Position numbers and translations under genes: made by a program. A stretch of 64,000 bases of DNA, from contig NZ_RBZP01000007.1 in assembly GCF_003628505.1 (NCBI RefSeq), forward strand, positions 87,415 through 151,414, in the 5' to 3' direction. Of the stretch, positions 7,078 through 15,597 are shown piece by piece; position 1 is the first letter of the stretch, and every line of letters starts with the position of its first letter. Below the pieces are notes generated by a model that saw nothing but the letters and a program-made list of their open reading frames with translations, was not told the origin of the DNA and searched no databases. This DNA comes from Oceanobacillus halophilus (GTDB taxonomy: Bacteria; Bacillota; Bacilli; Bacillales; Amphibacillaceae).

Positions 7078-10000
7078 TTAGTCTTCCAAACTAACCTTTA
7101 ATACCTTATCTTTCACATCAACCATTTCAAATGTTTCTGTTACACTTCCGTTTGTCACCACTAAGGTTACTTCTTTATCTTTCAAGATATCCACTTGCTT
7201 TTTATTAAGCAGTAATTTTCTAACCTTTTTCTCGTTGTAAATATTAATTATGGCTTGAACCCCGTCTTCCAGTACTTTCAGATCCTTCGTGTGAACAGTA
7301 GCTGTTCCGTTATTTTTCTTCGGTTCTATTTCTACCACTGGTTGTTCATCATCTGGATCACCTGGTACTTCATCTGTTGTAGAAATTCTTCCTTCCGAAC
7401 CATAAACAATTGGATTTCCCTCCGTACTTTCTAAACTTCTAACAAAATCCACAAAAGCATCAATATCGACTGGCCCCATTTCAGGATTCTTTCCTAAGTT
7501 CGGAATAGATCCGTCCTGTGTCCCAATATAATTATTTACGGTCAACGTATAAACCGCATCTTCATCAATTGGTGTACCATTTGGTAAGGTTATATCCACT
7601 ACTTGCTGCAGCTCCGGATTATACGTATAGTGGAATCCTGCAATGCTATAATCAGAGCCATAAGCAGAAATTTGATTGTGTAAGATTGGATATAAATCAG
7701 CACCGGTTATTTCATATTTCATGAGCGTATTACCAAATGGTAGTATATTATATAACTCCCCCCAGGTAATTGGTCCAGCTAGAAGAATATCCCGAATTCC
7801 TCCACCATTTGTCATGGCAAAGTCACTATCCATTGCCCAATTCATTCCATCAGCTATTAGATTACCAAGCCCATGGTCATTGCCATTTGTGTAGCTGCCT
7901 GTTAAATCTTGTCCGTTATATCCAACTACTTCGTTTATAATTGGGGCAATTTCTTCTGCATAATGATTTAAAATTCCTGCAACCGTTTCGTCAGGAGCAT
8001 AGTCACTTTGATTTACAAATACTATTTCAGCTTCTTTTTCTACAATATCTCCGGATTCACGATCAATGGCAATATCGACATCTGCAAAAGCTTTCCCATA
8101 TTCTGAGGCTTGAACAATAAGCTTATTATCTACTACAGCATTATTAACTGCGTGATTGTGCGCTGAGAAAATGATATCCACTGCATCATTCACTTCAGTA
8201 GCTAACTCAGCCGCAGCTCCAGTTACAGCCTCTCCATTTTGATATCCAGGCATGTGTGCTAATACGACAATTGCTTCCACACCCTGATCTGTCAATTCCT
8301 CAACAGCTACATTTACCGCTTCCGTTTCATCTGTAAAAGCAATACCTTCTAAAGAAGATGGCATAACGATATCGACTGTTTCCGTTGTATTAACACCAAC
8401 AAAACCGATTTTCACTCCATCAACTTCTTCAATTGTATAAGGCTCTAGGAACGTTTCACCACTGTCCTCATCTACACAATTGGCACATAATACAGAGAAA
8501 TCCATTCCTTCATAGCCTTCTGTTCCTTTTCCTTCAGGATGTTCTCCACCATTTACCATGCGAAGCAACTCATCTAAGCCTTCATCAAATTCATGGTTAC
8601 CTACCGTTCCTACATCAAAACCAATTTCTTCCATAATCTCTACTGTTGGCTCATCCTGTAATAAACCGGAAACAGGTGAGCTTCCACCAATCATGTCACC
8701 TGCATGAACAATTAAAGTGTTTTCATTTTCCTGTTCACGTTCCTTTATCGCTTGCGCCGTATAATCCATACGACCGTGCATATCAAAGTTACCATCGCCA
8801 TCAGGGTCCAGACTATATTCCTGATCAATTTTCCCGTGAAGATCATTCATACTTAATAGTTGAATATCAAGAAGATCTTCATCGGAACCACCTTCTTCCT
8901 CAGCAGGAGTATAGCCATAAGATTCCGCTTCTCTTTCACTTACGAAAAAGATACGTTTCTCGACTGGCACTTCTTCATACGCTTCCGGTTGCACGTATTT
9001 CTTTGTATCTGAATGACCGACATATCTCAATAATCCTTTCTCATCATCCATTGCACGAAAAACAAATGGCAGTTCCATTAACGGGTTTTCTGGATTCCAA
9101 ATGCCAAGTCCTGCATCCTTTGCTTCTTTAACTGCTGCTTGATATTGTGGGTATGCTTCCTCATCTATCGGCGCAAGGAAGTAAGTAGATGCATAGCCTT
9201 GCTCGACCATTTCTAAATTAATATTTAAGTCATCTTCTTTACGAATCACTTCCGCCAAAATTCTTCCATAATCATCCGTTGGTTCCTCACCAATTTTTAA
9301 ATAAATTTCATCGCCTGGATCTAATAACTCATTCATGTAATCTGTAGCCAAATCACCATAATATTTCTGATTCTCGTTAATCTCTGCTCGAGATGGGTCA
9401 TCATTGTGCGCTTGATATGTTTCTGCCGTGTCCATATTCAAAAAACGAACTCTCGTTTCTCCAAAAACTGGAGTTCCAACACGAATCGTATCACCGTCTG
9501 TAATTCTCTCTACAGTTGTTTCATAGAGTCCTTCTGCTGACGGCGGTTCTGACTGTTCTGCAGACACTTGAAGATCATCCAATTCAGTTGGTATTAACTG
9601 ATAATCATTGTATTGACTTACAATAGCTGTCACATCATACCATAGGTCGGATTCTACTTGTGAAATATCCATGGAGTTCTCCATGATACGTAATGTTGTA
9701 CCATTAAATTCCTGATCAATAAAAGAAACATTATATCCACCACCGGCAGGGTTTCCAGGAACACTGTTGATATATCCATTGACCTGTACTAATTGCCCTT
9801 CATACTGCTCTGCTGAATCCTCTGACTGAAGTTCCTCTATAGTGACCTGCTGAACTTCTGGTAAAGCTTGTCCAGATTCTACTACTTCTATCTCTAAGGG
9901 GATAATTTCCTTTAATCCATTATAGGAATCAAGTTCACCTGTCACTATTACCCTATCCCCTTTTACTAGATTTGGTAGGTTACCCTGTTCATAAGCAAAT

Positions 10001-10779
10001 AAATTAATTCCAGCCGTATCATCTTGAATATAGGTGGTAAATTGTGACCCATTACTAATTGCAGCATTATCTGCTGTGACTATCCCTTCAACAGATACTT
10101 CTGTACCATCACTTAATTCACGTGCATCAGCAATTGTATATTCCCCAGCACCCGGATCATCAGGATTATCTGGAGGATCTGTCGGTTCTACTCCATCCAT
10201 CGTATGTCTTCCTAGATAGGCGAATGTATCTTTTGAATAGTTGTCCCACTGTAACTCATTGTATTCTTCCGTTGGCGCTGTTACACTTGATTGTTTAACC
10301 AATGTCACATCTTTTGCAAAATTACTATCTGTTCCAACTTCACCAACTGCATCTAAAACAATTTCATTCTTTTTTAAGACTAAAGCGTCATTCCCATTAA
10401 AATTTATGACACTACCATTTGTTTCATCTGTCTCAGCTAATATTAATTCATCCGCATTTGGGTGTGCCAGAACATAAACATCTCCATGTTCCAATTCCCC
10501 TGTTAAAGATAAAGATTGACTTGCCTCCGTTGAACCATTACTAAATAATGCTAACTCATAATCCGATAAATTCACCGTAGTTCCTGTCCCATTATAAATC
10601 TCTATCGCTTTATTGTAGGAACTCCCTTCCATATACTCAGAGATAAATAGATCTTCTGCTAAGACTCCTTCCTCATTATCCGGCGTTTCTGCAAACGCCA
10701 AGAGTGGAGAGAAATTCATAAAAACCAAGGTAAAAGCAAGATAAAGCATAAACGTCTTTTGCCAAGAAACTTTCTTCAT
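7078..10779 (-). CDS. yhcR: Secreted multidomain nuclease/5'-nucleotidase, YhcR-like
   Basis: A 1233-residue exported protein. The order is: signal peptide (about 1-30, cleaved near AFA-ET); lamin-tail domain (about 42-153); two OB-fold modules (about 213-405); staphylococcal-nuclease domain (about 418-563, with DGDT and DYGR); calcineurin-like phosphoesterase from about 636 (NDLHGK, GDMIGG, GNHEFDEG, SAHNH); 5'-nucleotidase C-terminal domain; and a short tail. B. subtilis YhcR has a similar layout and is a calcium-activated sugar-nonspecific nuclease anchored by sortase. This copy ends in VLKVSLED, with no LPXTG-type signal, and has no sortase neighbour, so it is probably released. The ATG at 10779 has GGGAGG six bases upstream. 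Confidence 0.88.
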   Translation of the reverse strand: MKKVSWQKTFMLYLAFTLVFMNFSPLLAFAETPDNEEGVLAEDLFISEYMEGSSYNKAIEIYNGTGTTVNLSDYELALFSNGSTEASQSLSLTGELEHGDVYVLAHPNADELILAETDETNGSVINFNGNDALVLKKNEIVLDAVGEVGTDSNFAKDVTLVKQSSVTAPTEEYNELQWDNYSKDTFAYLGRHTMDGVEPTDPPDNPDDPGAGEYTIADARELSDGTEVSVEGIVTADNAAISNGSQFTTYIQDDTAGINLFAYEQGNLPNLVKGDRVIVTGELDSYNGLKEIIPLEIEVVESGQALPEVQQVTIEELQSEDSAEQYEGQLVQVNGYINSVPGNPAGGGYNVSFIDQEFNGTTLRIMENSMDISQVESDLWYDVTAIVSQYNDYQLIPTELDDLQVSAEQSEPPSAEGLYETTVERITDGDTIRVGTPVFGETRVRFLNMDTAETYQAHNDDPSRAEINENQKYYGDLATDYMNELLDPGDEIYLKIGEEPTDDYGRILAEVIRKEDDLNINLEMVEQGYASTYFLAPIDEEAYPQYQAAVKEAKDAGLGIWNPENPLMELPFVFRAMDDEKGLLRYVGHSDTKKYVQPEAYEEVPVEKRIFFVSEREAESYGYTPAEEEGGSDEDLLDIQLLSMNDLHGKIDQEYSLDPDGDGNFDMHGRMDYTAQAIKEREQENENTLIVHAGDMIGGSSPVSGLLQDEPTVEIMEEIGFDVGTVGNHEFDEGLDELLRMVNGGEHPEGKGTEGYEGMDFSVLCANCVDEDSGETFLEPYTIEEVDGVKIGFVGVNTTETVDIVMPSSLEGIAFTDETEAVNVAVEELTDQGVEAIVVLAHMPGYQNGEAVTGAAAELATEVNDAVDIIFSAHNHAVNNAVVDNKLIVQASEYGKAFADVDIAIDRESGDIVEKEAEIVFVNQSDYAPDETVAGILNHYAEEIAPIINEVVGYNGQDLTGSYTNGNDHGLGNLIADGMNWAMDSDFAMTNGGGIRDILLAGPITWGELYNILPFGNTLMKYEITGADLYPILHNQISAYGSDYSIAGFHYTYNPELQQVVDITLPNGTPIDEDAVYTLTVNNYIGTQDGSIPNLGKNPEMGPVDIDAFVDFVRSLESTEGNPIVYGSEGRISTTDEVPGDPDDEQPVVEIEPKKNNGTATVHTKDLKVLEDGVQAIINIYNEKKVRKLLLNKKQVDILKDKEVTLVVTNGSVTETFEMVDVKDKVLKVSLED

Positions 10780-10974
10780 ATGCAACCTCCCATAAAATGT
10801 TTGATTTCATTCCATTTACTAATCTCCAAGAATTGGATACAACTTAATCATACATAATACTTACATAATTAGTATTAAAAGTTTTTAAATTTATTGTAAA
10901 TTCATTCTATTTAACTATATAATTGGAGAAAAGGGTTATTTAGACCCTGCATATAAAATACGAAAATAGTTCTA

Positions 10975-11003
10975 TTGAAATGAGCAAAAAGAATGTATAT
11001 AAT
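10975..11003 (+). promoter_or_regulatory. Promoter of tRNA-Ala
   Basis: TTGAAA at 10975-10980 and TATAAT at 10998-11003 are spaced by 17 bp, close to the sigma-A consensus. The first tRNA base follows 11 bases later. Confidence 0.85.
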
Positions 11004-11014
11004 AGAAATGTATC

Positions 11015-11087
<73 letters not shown>

Positions 11088-11097
11088 TTCCATTGAT

Positions 11098-11135
11098 AAA
11101 GGGTAACAGACAATCATCTTGTCCGTTACCCTTTT
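11098..11135. terminator. Bidirectional terminator, tRNA-Ala and APH gene
   Basis: The stem AAAGGGTAAC/GTTACCCTTT, extended by GACAA/TTGTC, is flanked by T-runs on both strands. The stop codon of the leftward kinase gene lies inside the stem. Confidence 0.85.
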
Positions 11136-12040
11136 ACTTTATCTAAAATACTAAGCAAATATTGATCCAGACGTTCTTTCATCATTCCAGTCGTTAATCC
11201 CGTAAAACCAAATGCTTCCCAACCTGGATACACTTCAGGCGGCCCCTCCAAGATATCATTTAAAGAAGCAATATCCCAATATGGATTATACTCAAATAAT
11301 TCTCCGGCATTATTTTGATAGGCTGTTAGAAATGCATCTGCAGCAGAAGCACCATATAACATAGCTAAATTCACTCTACAATGAGCTACGTCTATGCCAG
11401 CAGGACCCAAACAGGCATTCACCCAATCTACTACCCCGCTAACTTTCCCATCTTTCCATAATACATTGGTAGGATGGTAGTCACGATGGATGAAGCATTC
11501 TCTATAGTTTGGCCGAGAACCATTTAATATACATACAGCCATTTGCCAAGCTGCGGGTTCACGAGACCATGTAGGAACTTCAGCCATGGTACTTTCTTTG
11601 TATGGATAATAATCCCAAGGAAAATCACATTTGTTCAGCTTGTGGATTTCAGCAAGTGTACCTGCAAGACCATTAATCCATTCTTGATTATAGGAATCGT
11701 CTAGTACAACATTTCCTTCCACTTTTGACATTAAAACTAGAGGACCCCCACATACTTCTCCCTTTTCATCATAAGCAAGGATAGACGGTGTTGGCACGTT
11801 CACTCTTGTTGCTTTACTTAAACTTTGAGCTTCGTGAAGAGCAAGATCAGGTTCCTCTTTTAGCCATTCCTGATTATCAAATTGCCTAAGAACCACTTCC
11901 CTTTGTTCTCCCTCGAGCTTTAATTTGATTAAGTGCAGTGTTGATGAAGTGCTTCCTTTTAAGTGTTTAGTTAATGTAATGGATGCTTTTGGATCTATTT
12001 GATTGATTATCCAATTTTGTAATTGATTTGTTAAAACCAT
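11126..12040 (-). CDS. Aminoglycoside phosphotransferase (APH) family protein
   Basis: A 304-residue kinase-fold protein. The catalytic loop is HRDYHPTNVLW and the metal-binding block is VVDWVNACLGPAGIDVAH; N-terminal strands with VVLRQF form the ATP lobe. The family phosphorylates small molecules (aminoglycosides, choline, homoserine, and others). The substrate cannot be read from sequence, and most chromosomal Bacillaceae members are not proven resistance genes. The ATG at 12040 has AGGAAGG upstream. It is a single gene ending in the shared terminator with tRNA-Ala. Confidence 0.85.
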   Translation of the reverse strand: MVLTNQLQNWIINQIDPKASITLTKHLKGSTSSTLHLIKLKLEGEQREVVLRQFDNQEWLKEEPDLALHEAQSLSKATRVNVPTPSILAYDEKGEVCGGPLVLMSKVEGNVVLDDSYNQEWINGLAGTLAEIHKLNKCDFPWDYYPYKESTMAEVPTWSREPAAWQMAVCILNGSRPNYRECFIHRDYHPTNVLWKDGKVSGVVDWVNACLGPAGIDVAHCRVNLAMLYGASAADAFLTAYQNNAGELFEYNPYWDIASLNDILEGPPEVYPGWEAFGFTGLTTGMMKERLDQYLLSILDKVKG

Positions 12041-12143
12041 TTGACCTTCCTCCCATTATCTACAAAATTCCAACATTTCCCGGGTAATATCAACAATTTA
12101 TAAACAGCGCTCTCAACAAACAATGACAAGTAAAGAGTTTAAT

Positions 12144-12153
12144 CAAACGTTTG
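12144..12153. repeat. CAAACGTTTG palindrome, copy 1
   Basis: One of nine intergenic copies in the window, here as ATCAAACGTTTGTTTGA. It lies between the APH and acetyltransferase genes. Confidence 0.8.
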
Positions 12154-12182
12154 TTTGAATTCCCGATTATTCATCTGGTTAT

Positions 12183-12632
12183 CTATTTTTCTAAAAATAT
12201 CAGATATATCCCCTCAGCTACTTCTGCTTCATCATATTGTTTAAAACCCGCATTCTGATAAAGCTTGATAGCTGGATAATTTTTCGCCCCTGTACTCACT
12301 GTTATTCTCTTATCCTCACTTACATTTTGCAAAAGATATTTAAGAAGTTCTTTTGCTATCCCCTGGCGAAAATAGAATGGATGAACAACTAATCGGCATA
12401 TTTCCACTTCAGAACGGTTATGTATATAGGAGATAAACCCTATTATCTTTTCTTTTACTTTATATCCTATAAACGTCTCTTCACTCTCTATAATGGATTC
12501 TACCTTATCGGATAATTGCGGAATTCCGTAAAAACCAATAAGTTTTGCCTCCACATTATAAGCTGGTATTTGAATCTGATGGATTTGTTCTGCTATTTGC
12601 CTGTCGTAATGGGCTAATTTACTGATTATCAT
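12183..12632 (-). CDS. GNAT-family N-acetyltransferase
   Basis: A 149-residue acetyltransferase fold. The acetyl-CoA binding motif A is ICRLVVHPFYFRQGIAKELL, followed by a motif B region ending YQNAGFKQYDEAE. The substrate is unknown; single-domain GNATs act on amines, antibiotics or protein N-termini. The start is ATG at 12632, with GAGGTG just upstream; the longer frame begins at an ATG inside that ribosome site. It is not in an obvious operon. Confidence 0.85.
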   Translation of the reverse strand: MIISKLAHYDRQIAEQIHQIQIPAYNVEAKLIGFYGIPQLSDKVESIIESEETFIGYKVKEKIIGFISYIHNRSEVEICRLVVHPFYFRQGIAKELLKYLLQNVSEDKRITVSTGAKNYPAIKLYQNAGFKQYDEAEVAEGIYLIFLEK

Positions 12633-12767
12633 AATGCACCTCATGTTATTTGTTAATATAGTTATAACATTGATTGATGAAAGGTAAAAAACTTTTTAAT
12701 CCTTGTTGTAATTTTTTTGATAGTTTGTTACTCTTAACATGTTTACAAAAACTAAATACCTAAAGTA

Positions 12768-12857
12768 ACTACTAGGGGTGCCCAATATACGGGCTGAGAG
12801 GAAATGTTTCCGACCCTTATGGACCTGATCTGGTTAATACCAGCGGAGGGAAGTAGT
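12768..12857 (+). ncRNA. TPP riboswitch (THI element) of thiW
   Basis: The conserved THI-box core is complete: AGGGGTGCCC, GGGCTGAGAGG, GACCCTT, GGACCTGATCTGG and TAATACCAGCGGAGGGAA. P1 is closed by ACTACT (12768-12773) and AGTAGT (12852-12857). TPP binding to this class lowers expression of thiamin genes. A terminator follows at 12895-12924. The original target was almost certainly thiW, now about 2 kb away because of an inserted tnpB element. Confidence 0.95.
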
Positions 12858-12894
12858 ATGACGAAACTGTCAGTCTATTAAACTCATATTCAAA

Positions 12895-12924
12895 GTCAGG
12901 TCCATCTACGGATCTGGCTTTTTT
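12895..12924 (+). terminator. Riboswitch-controlled terminator (expression platform)
   Basis: A 9-bp stem (12895-12903 with 12910-12918, two G-U pairs) with loop ATCTAC is followed by six T. It lies 37 bases after the aptamer, as expected for transcriptional TPP control. Confidence 0.8.
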
Positions 12925-12950
12925 GGTCTGGTCGGTCCCCCTTATTAGAA

Positions 12951-12960
12951 AGGAGGTTAT
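12951..12960 (+). promoter_or_regulatory. Orphaned thiW ribosome binding site and element target site
   Basis: AGGAGG at 12951-12956 is followed by TTAT and then by the left end of the tnpB element. Joined to the sequence right of the element (CATGAATCG), it would give AGGAGG-TTATC-ATG, a normal spacing. This is the inferred ancestral thiW ribosome site. Confidence 0.7.
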
Positions 12961-13044
12961 AAGCAGTTAACTTTTAACTATAAAAAAAATATATAAGTAT
13001 TTATTAAACGAATAATATTTCAAAAATTTTGTTTTCTATAGAAA

Positions 13045-13072
13045 TTGGCACCAAAATCCCATATACTATAAT
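13045..13072 (+). promoter_or_regulatory. Promoter inside the element, upstream of tnpB
   Basis: TTGGCA (13045-13050) and TATAAT (13067-13072) are 16 bp apart, about 30 bases before the tnpB ATG. Confidence 0.55.
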
Positions 13073-13103
13073 CAGTACAAATGTTCGTGGTGGGTGGAAA
13101 ACA

Positions 13104-14681
13104 ATGAAAACAACCAAACAAATACCAATTTTATTAGAATTAGATAACAAGAGTTCATTTGAGGATTTGGATAGACTTATGGCTGTTTTTTGTTAAACGA
13201 TAAGATACTCCTTCAATCGTTTACTAGAGGGGGAAAACAAGGGAGATTTAATTAAAGAGGTAAATTTTCAATTCCATTTAAATAAACGCTATGCTGAAGA
13301 TGCCGTCATGTTGGCACAAAGCACCATTTCTAGTCAAAAAGAGTTATTGCCTTCGCGAATAAAAGACGTTCAAAGAAAAATAGAAATAACGGAACAGAAA
13401 ATGGAAGATTATCAAACAGGAAAGAAAACTCCTAAAAAAGTCTCTCTAGAAATTTGCCTGAAAGGATTAAACGCTCGTTTGGTAAAATTACAAAAGAAGA
13501 AATCAGAAATAGTAACTATTCAAGAAGAAGGTAGCATTCCAACAGTGATTTTCGGAGGGAAAAAGAACTTTTATAACCGAATGAAGAATAAGATTACAAA
13601 GAAGGAATGGAAAGACCTTCGTACCAATAAGCTCTATTCTCGTGGGGATCAATCGAAAAAAGGAAATTTAAACATGAGAATAGTATGTGACGAAAAGGAT
13701 AATGAATTCTATTTGGAAGTAGCAAATCCTTTATTAAAAGAACCTAACAAAGCACATAGTCCGAGAATGCGTTTCAAATTACGTATACCTGACAAATACT
13801 TTCATGAAGTTATAGATATTGTGATGCCTAACATTACTGGTAAAACATCAAAAAAGAAGGATATCGAGGGATATCATGCTTACTCTATAGAACTCAAAAG
13901 AAAGAACGGACAATATCGTGTTCACCTGACGTATGACGTGGAAACATTTGGTAGGGAGTTAAAATTTGGAGGGAAAATTACCTCTAATATTGCTGCTGGA
14001 ATAGATGTAAACATTGACAAAGTTGCTGTTTCCGTTGTTAGCAAACAAGGAAACCTTCTGGCTCACCAAACATTCTATTGCCATGAAATGGAATACGTTT
14101 CATCAAACAAAAGAAATAACATTTCTGGAGAGGTGGCTAAAGAAATCATCGATTATATTCTATCTTGGAATGCTGGATCTATCGTTCTAGAAGATATTAC
14201 CCTAAGACAAGATCATGATACAAATAAAAAGTTCAACCGTTTAACACATTCTTTTGCTAAAAATAAACTTCAAAAGACAATAAAGTCACGTGGCCTAAGA
14301 AATGGGTTTCAAATCAAAGAAGTGAACCCTGCCTATACTTCCGTTATTGGAAGGTTTAAATACAGCAAGAGGTATGGAATGTCTGTACATGAAGCTGCTT
14401 CGTTTGTTATCGCACGAAGAGGTTTAGGATTGGACGAAAAAATTCCAAAAGAATTATTGCAACAAATTCGTAAACTGGTAAAACCACATTTGATTAAAAT
14501 TCTTGGGTCCATGGAAGAATCTGAGAAGGCATCTAAATATGGTAAACAGCGAAGAAAACGACTAGGTTTCTATTTAATAAGTATAGACGAATTTAAACAG
14601 AACCACCACTGGAAACTGTGGAATGTGGTTCATAAAACATTGAAATACAAGAACTGGGAGTTACAACTGAAGGAGGTGTAA
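13104..14681 (+). pseudogene. tnpB: TnpB RNA-guided nuclease, interrupted by an early stop
   Basis: The full frame from ATG 13104 (GGTGG upstream) to 14681 is 525 codons with one internal stop, TAA at 13194-13196 (codon 31). Both sides are in the same frame: ...DLDRLMAVFC, stop, TIRYSFNRLLEG... The intact remainder can be read from ATG 13308 (457 residues). RuvC-I is AAGIDVNIDKVAVS, RuvC-II is SIVLEDITLRQD, and the third motif region is YGMSVHEAASFVIARRGLG, with Glu where Asp is usual. The CxxC zinc ribbon normally between motifs II and III is absent. TnpB cuts DNA guided by an omega RNA made from the element's 3' end. Loss of the first ~68 residues would remove part of the wedge domain, so activity is doubtful. 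Confidence 0.85.
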
Positions 14682-14920
14682 TCCTGGTACTAAAACCTTC
14701 GCAGTAACTGACCAATAGAAGGAATGGTTGCTGTGAAAATGCTGGCTTTAACAGAGCGCCGTGGGTTGTCTTGGGCATTAGGCACATGACAGGGGGTCAC
14801 CCCTCTCCTGATGGAACGACGTGGAAATCGTCGCAGAAGTCCCCTTACCTGGTTCGGGGGCGAAAGGATACTATGGGAACTACTGTGATAGTTTTTTATA
14901 GGTTTTAGTAACCAGGTTAC
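14682..14920 (+). ncRNA. Candidate omega RNA scaffold at the element's right end
   Basis: About 240 non-coding bases between the tnpB stop and the element's right end are rich in hairpins (for example CGACGTGGAAATCGTCG, GGGGTCACCCC, AACTA...TAGTT and the terminal GTAACC-A-GGTTAC). TnpB elements make their guide RNA from exactly this region, and the guide is the sequence just outside the right end. Here that would be the start of thiW. The RNA boundaries are not known from sequence. Confidence 0.65.
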
Positions 14921-14921
14921 C

Positions 14922-15425
14922 ATGAATCGAACCCATTTATTAACAACGATGGCTGTATTTATCGCACTTGGGACAGTTACCGCGCAATTACTTTGGTTTC
15001 CAGCTGGTGTCGCTAGAGCTTATCCTGTGCAGCATGCAATTAATGTCTTAGCTGGTGTACTGCTTGGCCCAGGTCCTGCTGTCATTATCGCCTTTATGAT
15101 TAGCCTTTTGCGCAACATGTTAGGGCTAGGAACACTACTCGCTTTCCCAGGTGGAATGGTTGGTGCCTTTTTGGCAGGATACCTGTATAAAAAGTCAGGT
15201 AAAACAGGATGGGCCATCGTTGGGGAAGGTTTAGGAAGCGGAGTTATTGGTGCTTTATTATCTGTACCTTTTGCTTATATCTTTATGGGCACTTCTGCTG
15301 GCGCATTTGCATTCATGCCAGCATTTCTAGTCAGCAGTATACCTGGAGCAATCATCGGATGGTTCATTGTATCAAAAGTCATGAGAAACAAAAGCATTTT
15401 ATTAAGTACGGAACAAAAAAATTAA
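14922..15425 (+). CDS. thiW: ThiW, substrate-binding (S) component of an ECF transporter
   Basis: A 167-residue integral membrane protein with five to six hydrophobic segments, of the ThiW type (MNRTHLLTTMAVFIALGTV, then AYPVQHAINVLAGVLLGPGPA). It is predicted to take up a thiazole precursor of thiamin together with shared ECF ATPases, which are not encoded here. The gene starts at ATG 14922, two bases after the mobile element ends. The only upstream pairing to 16S rRNA is the weak AGG of the element's own right end, since the original AGGAGG is now 1.96 kb away. Transcription must cross or start within the element. The neighbouring salvage genes agree with its role. Confidence 0.88.
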   Translation: MNRTHLLTTMAVFIALGTVTAQLLWFPAGVARAYPVQHAINVLAGVLLGPGPAVIIAFMISLLRNMLGLGTLLAFPGGMVGAFLAGYLYKKSGKTGWAIVGEGLGSGVIGALLSVPFAYIFMGTSAGAFAFMPAFLVSSIPGAIIGWFIVSKVMRNKSILLSTEQKN

Positions 15426-15436
15426 TATTTTCAATT

Positions 15437-15591
15437 GGAACTACTAGGGGCGCAATATGCTGAGATAAGGACACCATCCTTAGTCCCTTAGAACCTGCTC
15501 TGGATAATACCAGCGAAGGGAAGTAGTCGGGACTCCCGTGTATCTCCACACATACTCTTTCCCCTAGTAGCTTCCTAATATTTTAAGGAGG
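15437..15591 (+). promoter_or_regulatory. Riboswitch expression platform with ribosome-site control
   Basis: CTACTAGGGG (15441-15450), part of P1, is exactly complementary to CCCCTAGTAG (15561-15570); adding GGAA/TTCC across a one-base bulge gives 14 bp. CTTCC (15571-15575) can instead pair with the tenA ribosome site GGAGG (15587-15591). TPP binding would free CTTCC to hide the ribosome site; without TPP the long helix would hold it away. No intrinsic terminator is seen. The mechanism is inferred. Confidence 0.65.
15440..15527 (+). ncRNA. TPP riboswitch of tenA-thiD-thiM-thiE
   Basis: A second complete THI element: CTACTAGGGGCGC, GCTGAGATAAGG, CCCTTAGAACCTGCTCTGG and TAATACCAGCGAAGGGAA. P1 is ACTACT (15440-15445) with AGTAGT (15522-15527). 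It lies between thiW and tenA, so the two transcription units are regulated separately by TPP. Confidence 0.95.
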
Positions 15592-15597
15592 CTCATT

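Larger units (their letters stand above)
12961..14920 (+). mobile_element. tnpB-only IS200/IS605 (IS1341-type) element
   Basis: About 1960 bp. It carries a promoter, a tnpB gene and a long structured 3' end, but no tnpA. The left end has a subterminal hairpin AGTTAA-CTT-TTAACT (12965-12979) and the right end stops in the palindrome GTAACCAGGTTAC (14908-14920). The left flank ends in GGTTAT and the element ends in GGTTAC, consistent with the tetra/pentanucleotide recognition of this family. There are no terminal inverted repeats and no target duplication, as expected. Exact ends are inferred from hairpins and the thiW junction, and could shift by a few bases. Confidence 0.8.

Noticed and set aside
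8646..9131. 161-codon open frame on the plus strand inside the nuclease gene
   Set aside because: It is antisense to well-conserved domain sequence, has a His/Leu-biased composition typical of a reverse-strand shadow, and no ribosome site.
11126..12040. APH gene as an aminoglycoside resistance determinant
   Set aside because: The family is broad and the sequence does not identify the substrate; only the family is claimed.
14690..14923. 77-codon minus-strand open frame at the right end of the tnpB element
   Set aside because: Antisense to the guide-RNA region; a shadow of hairpin-rich DNA.
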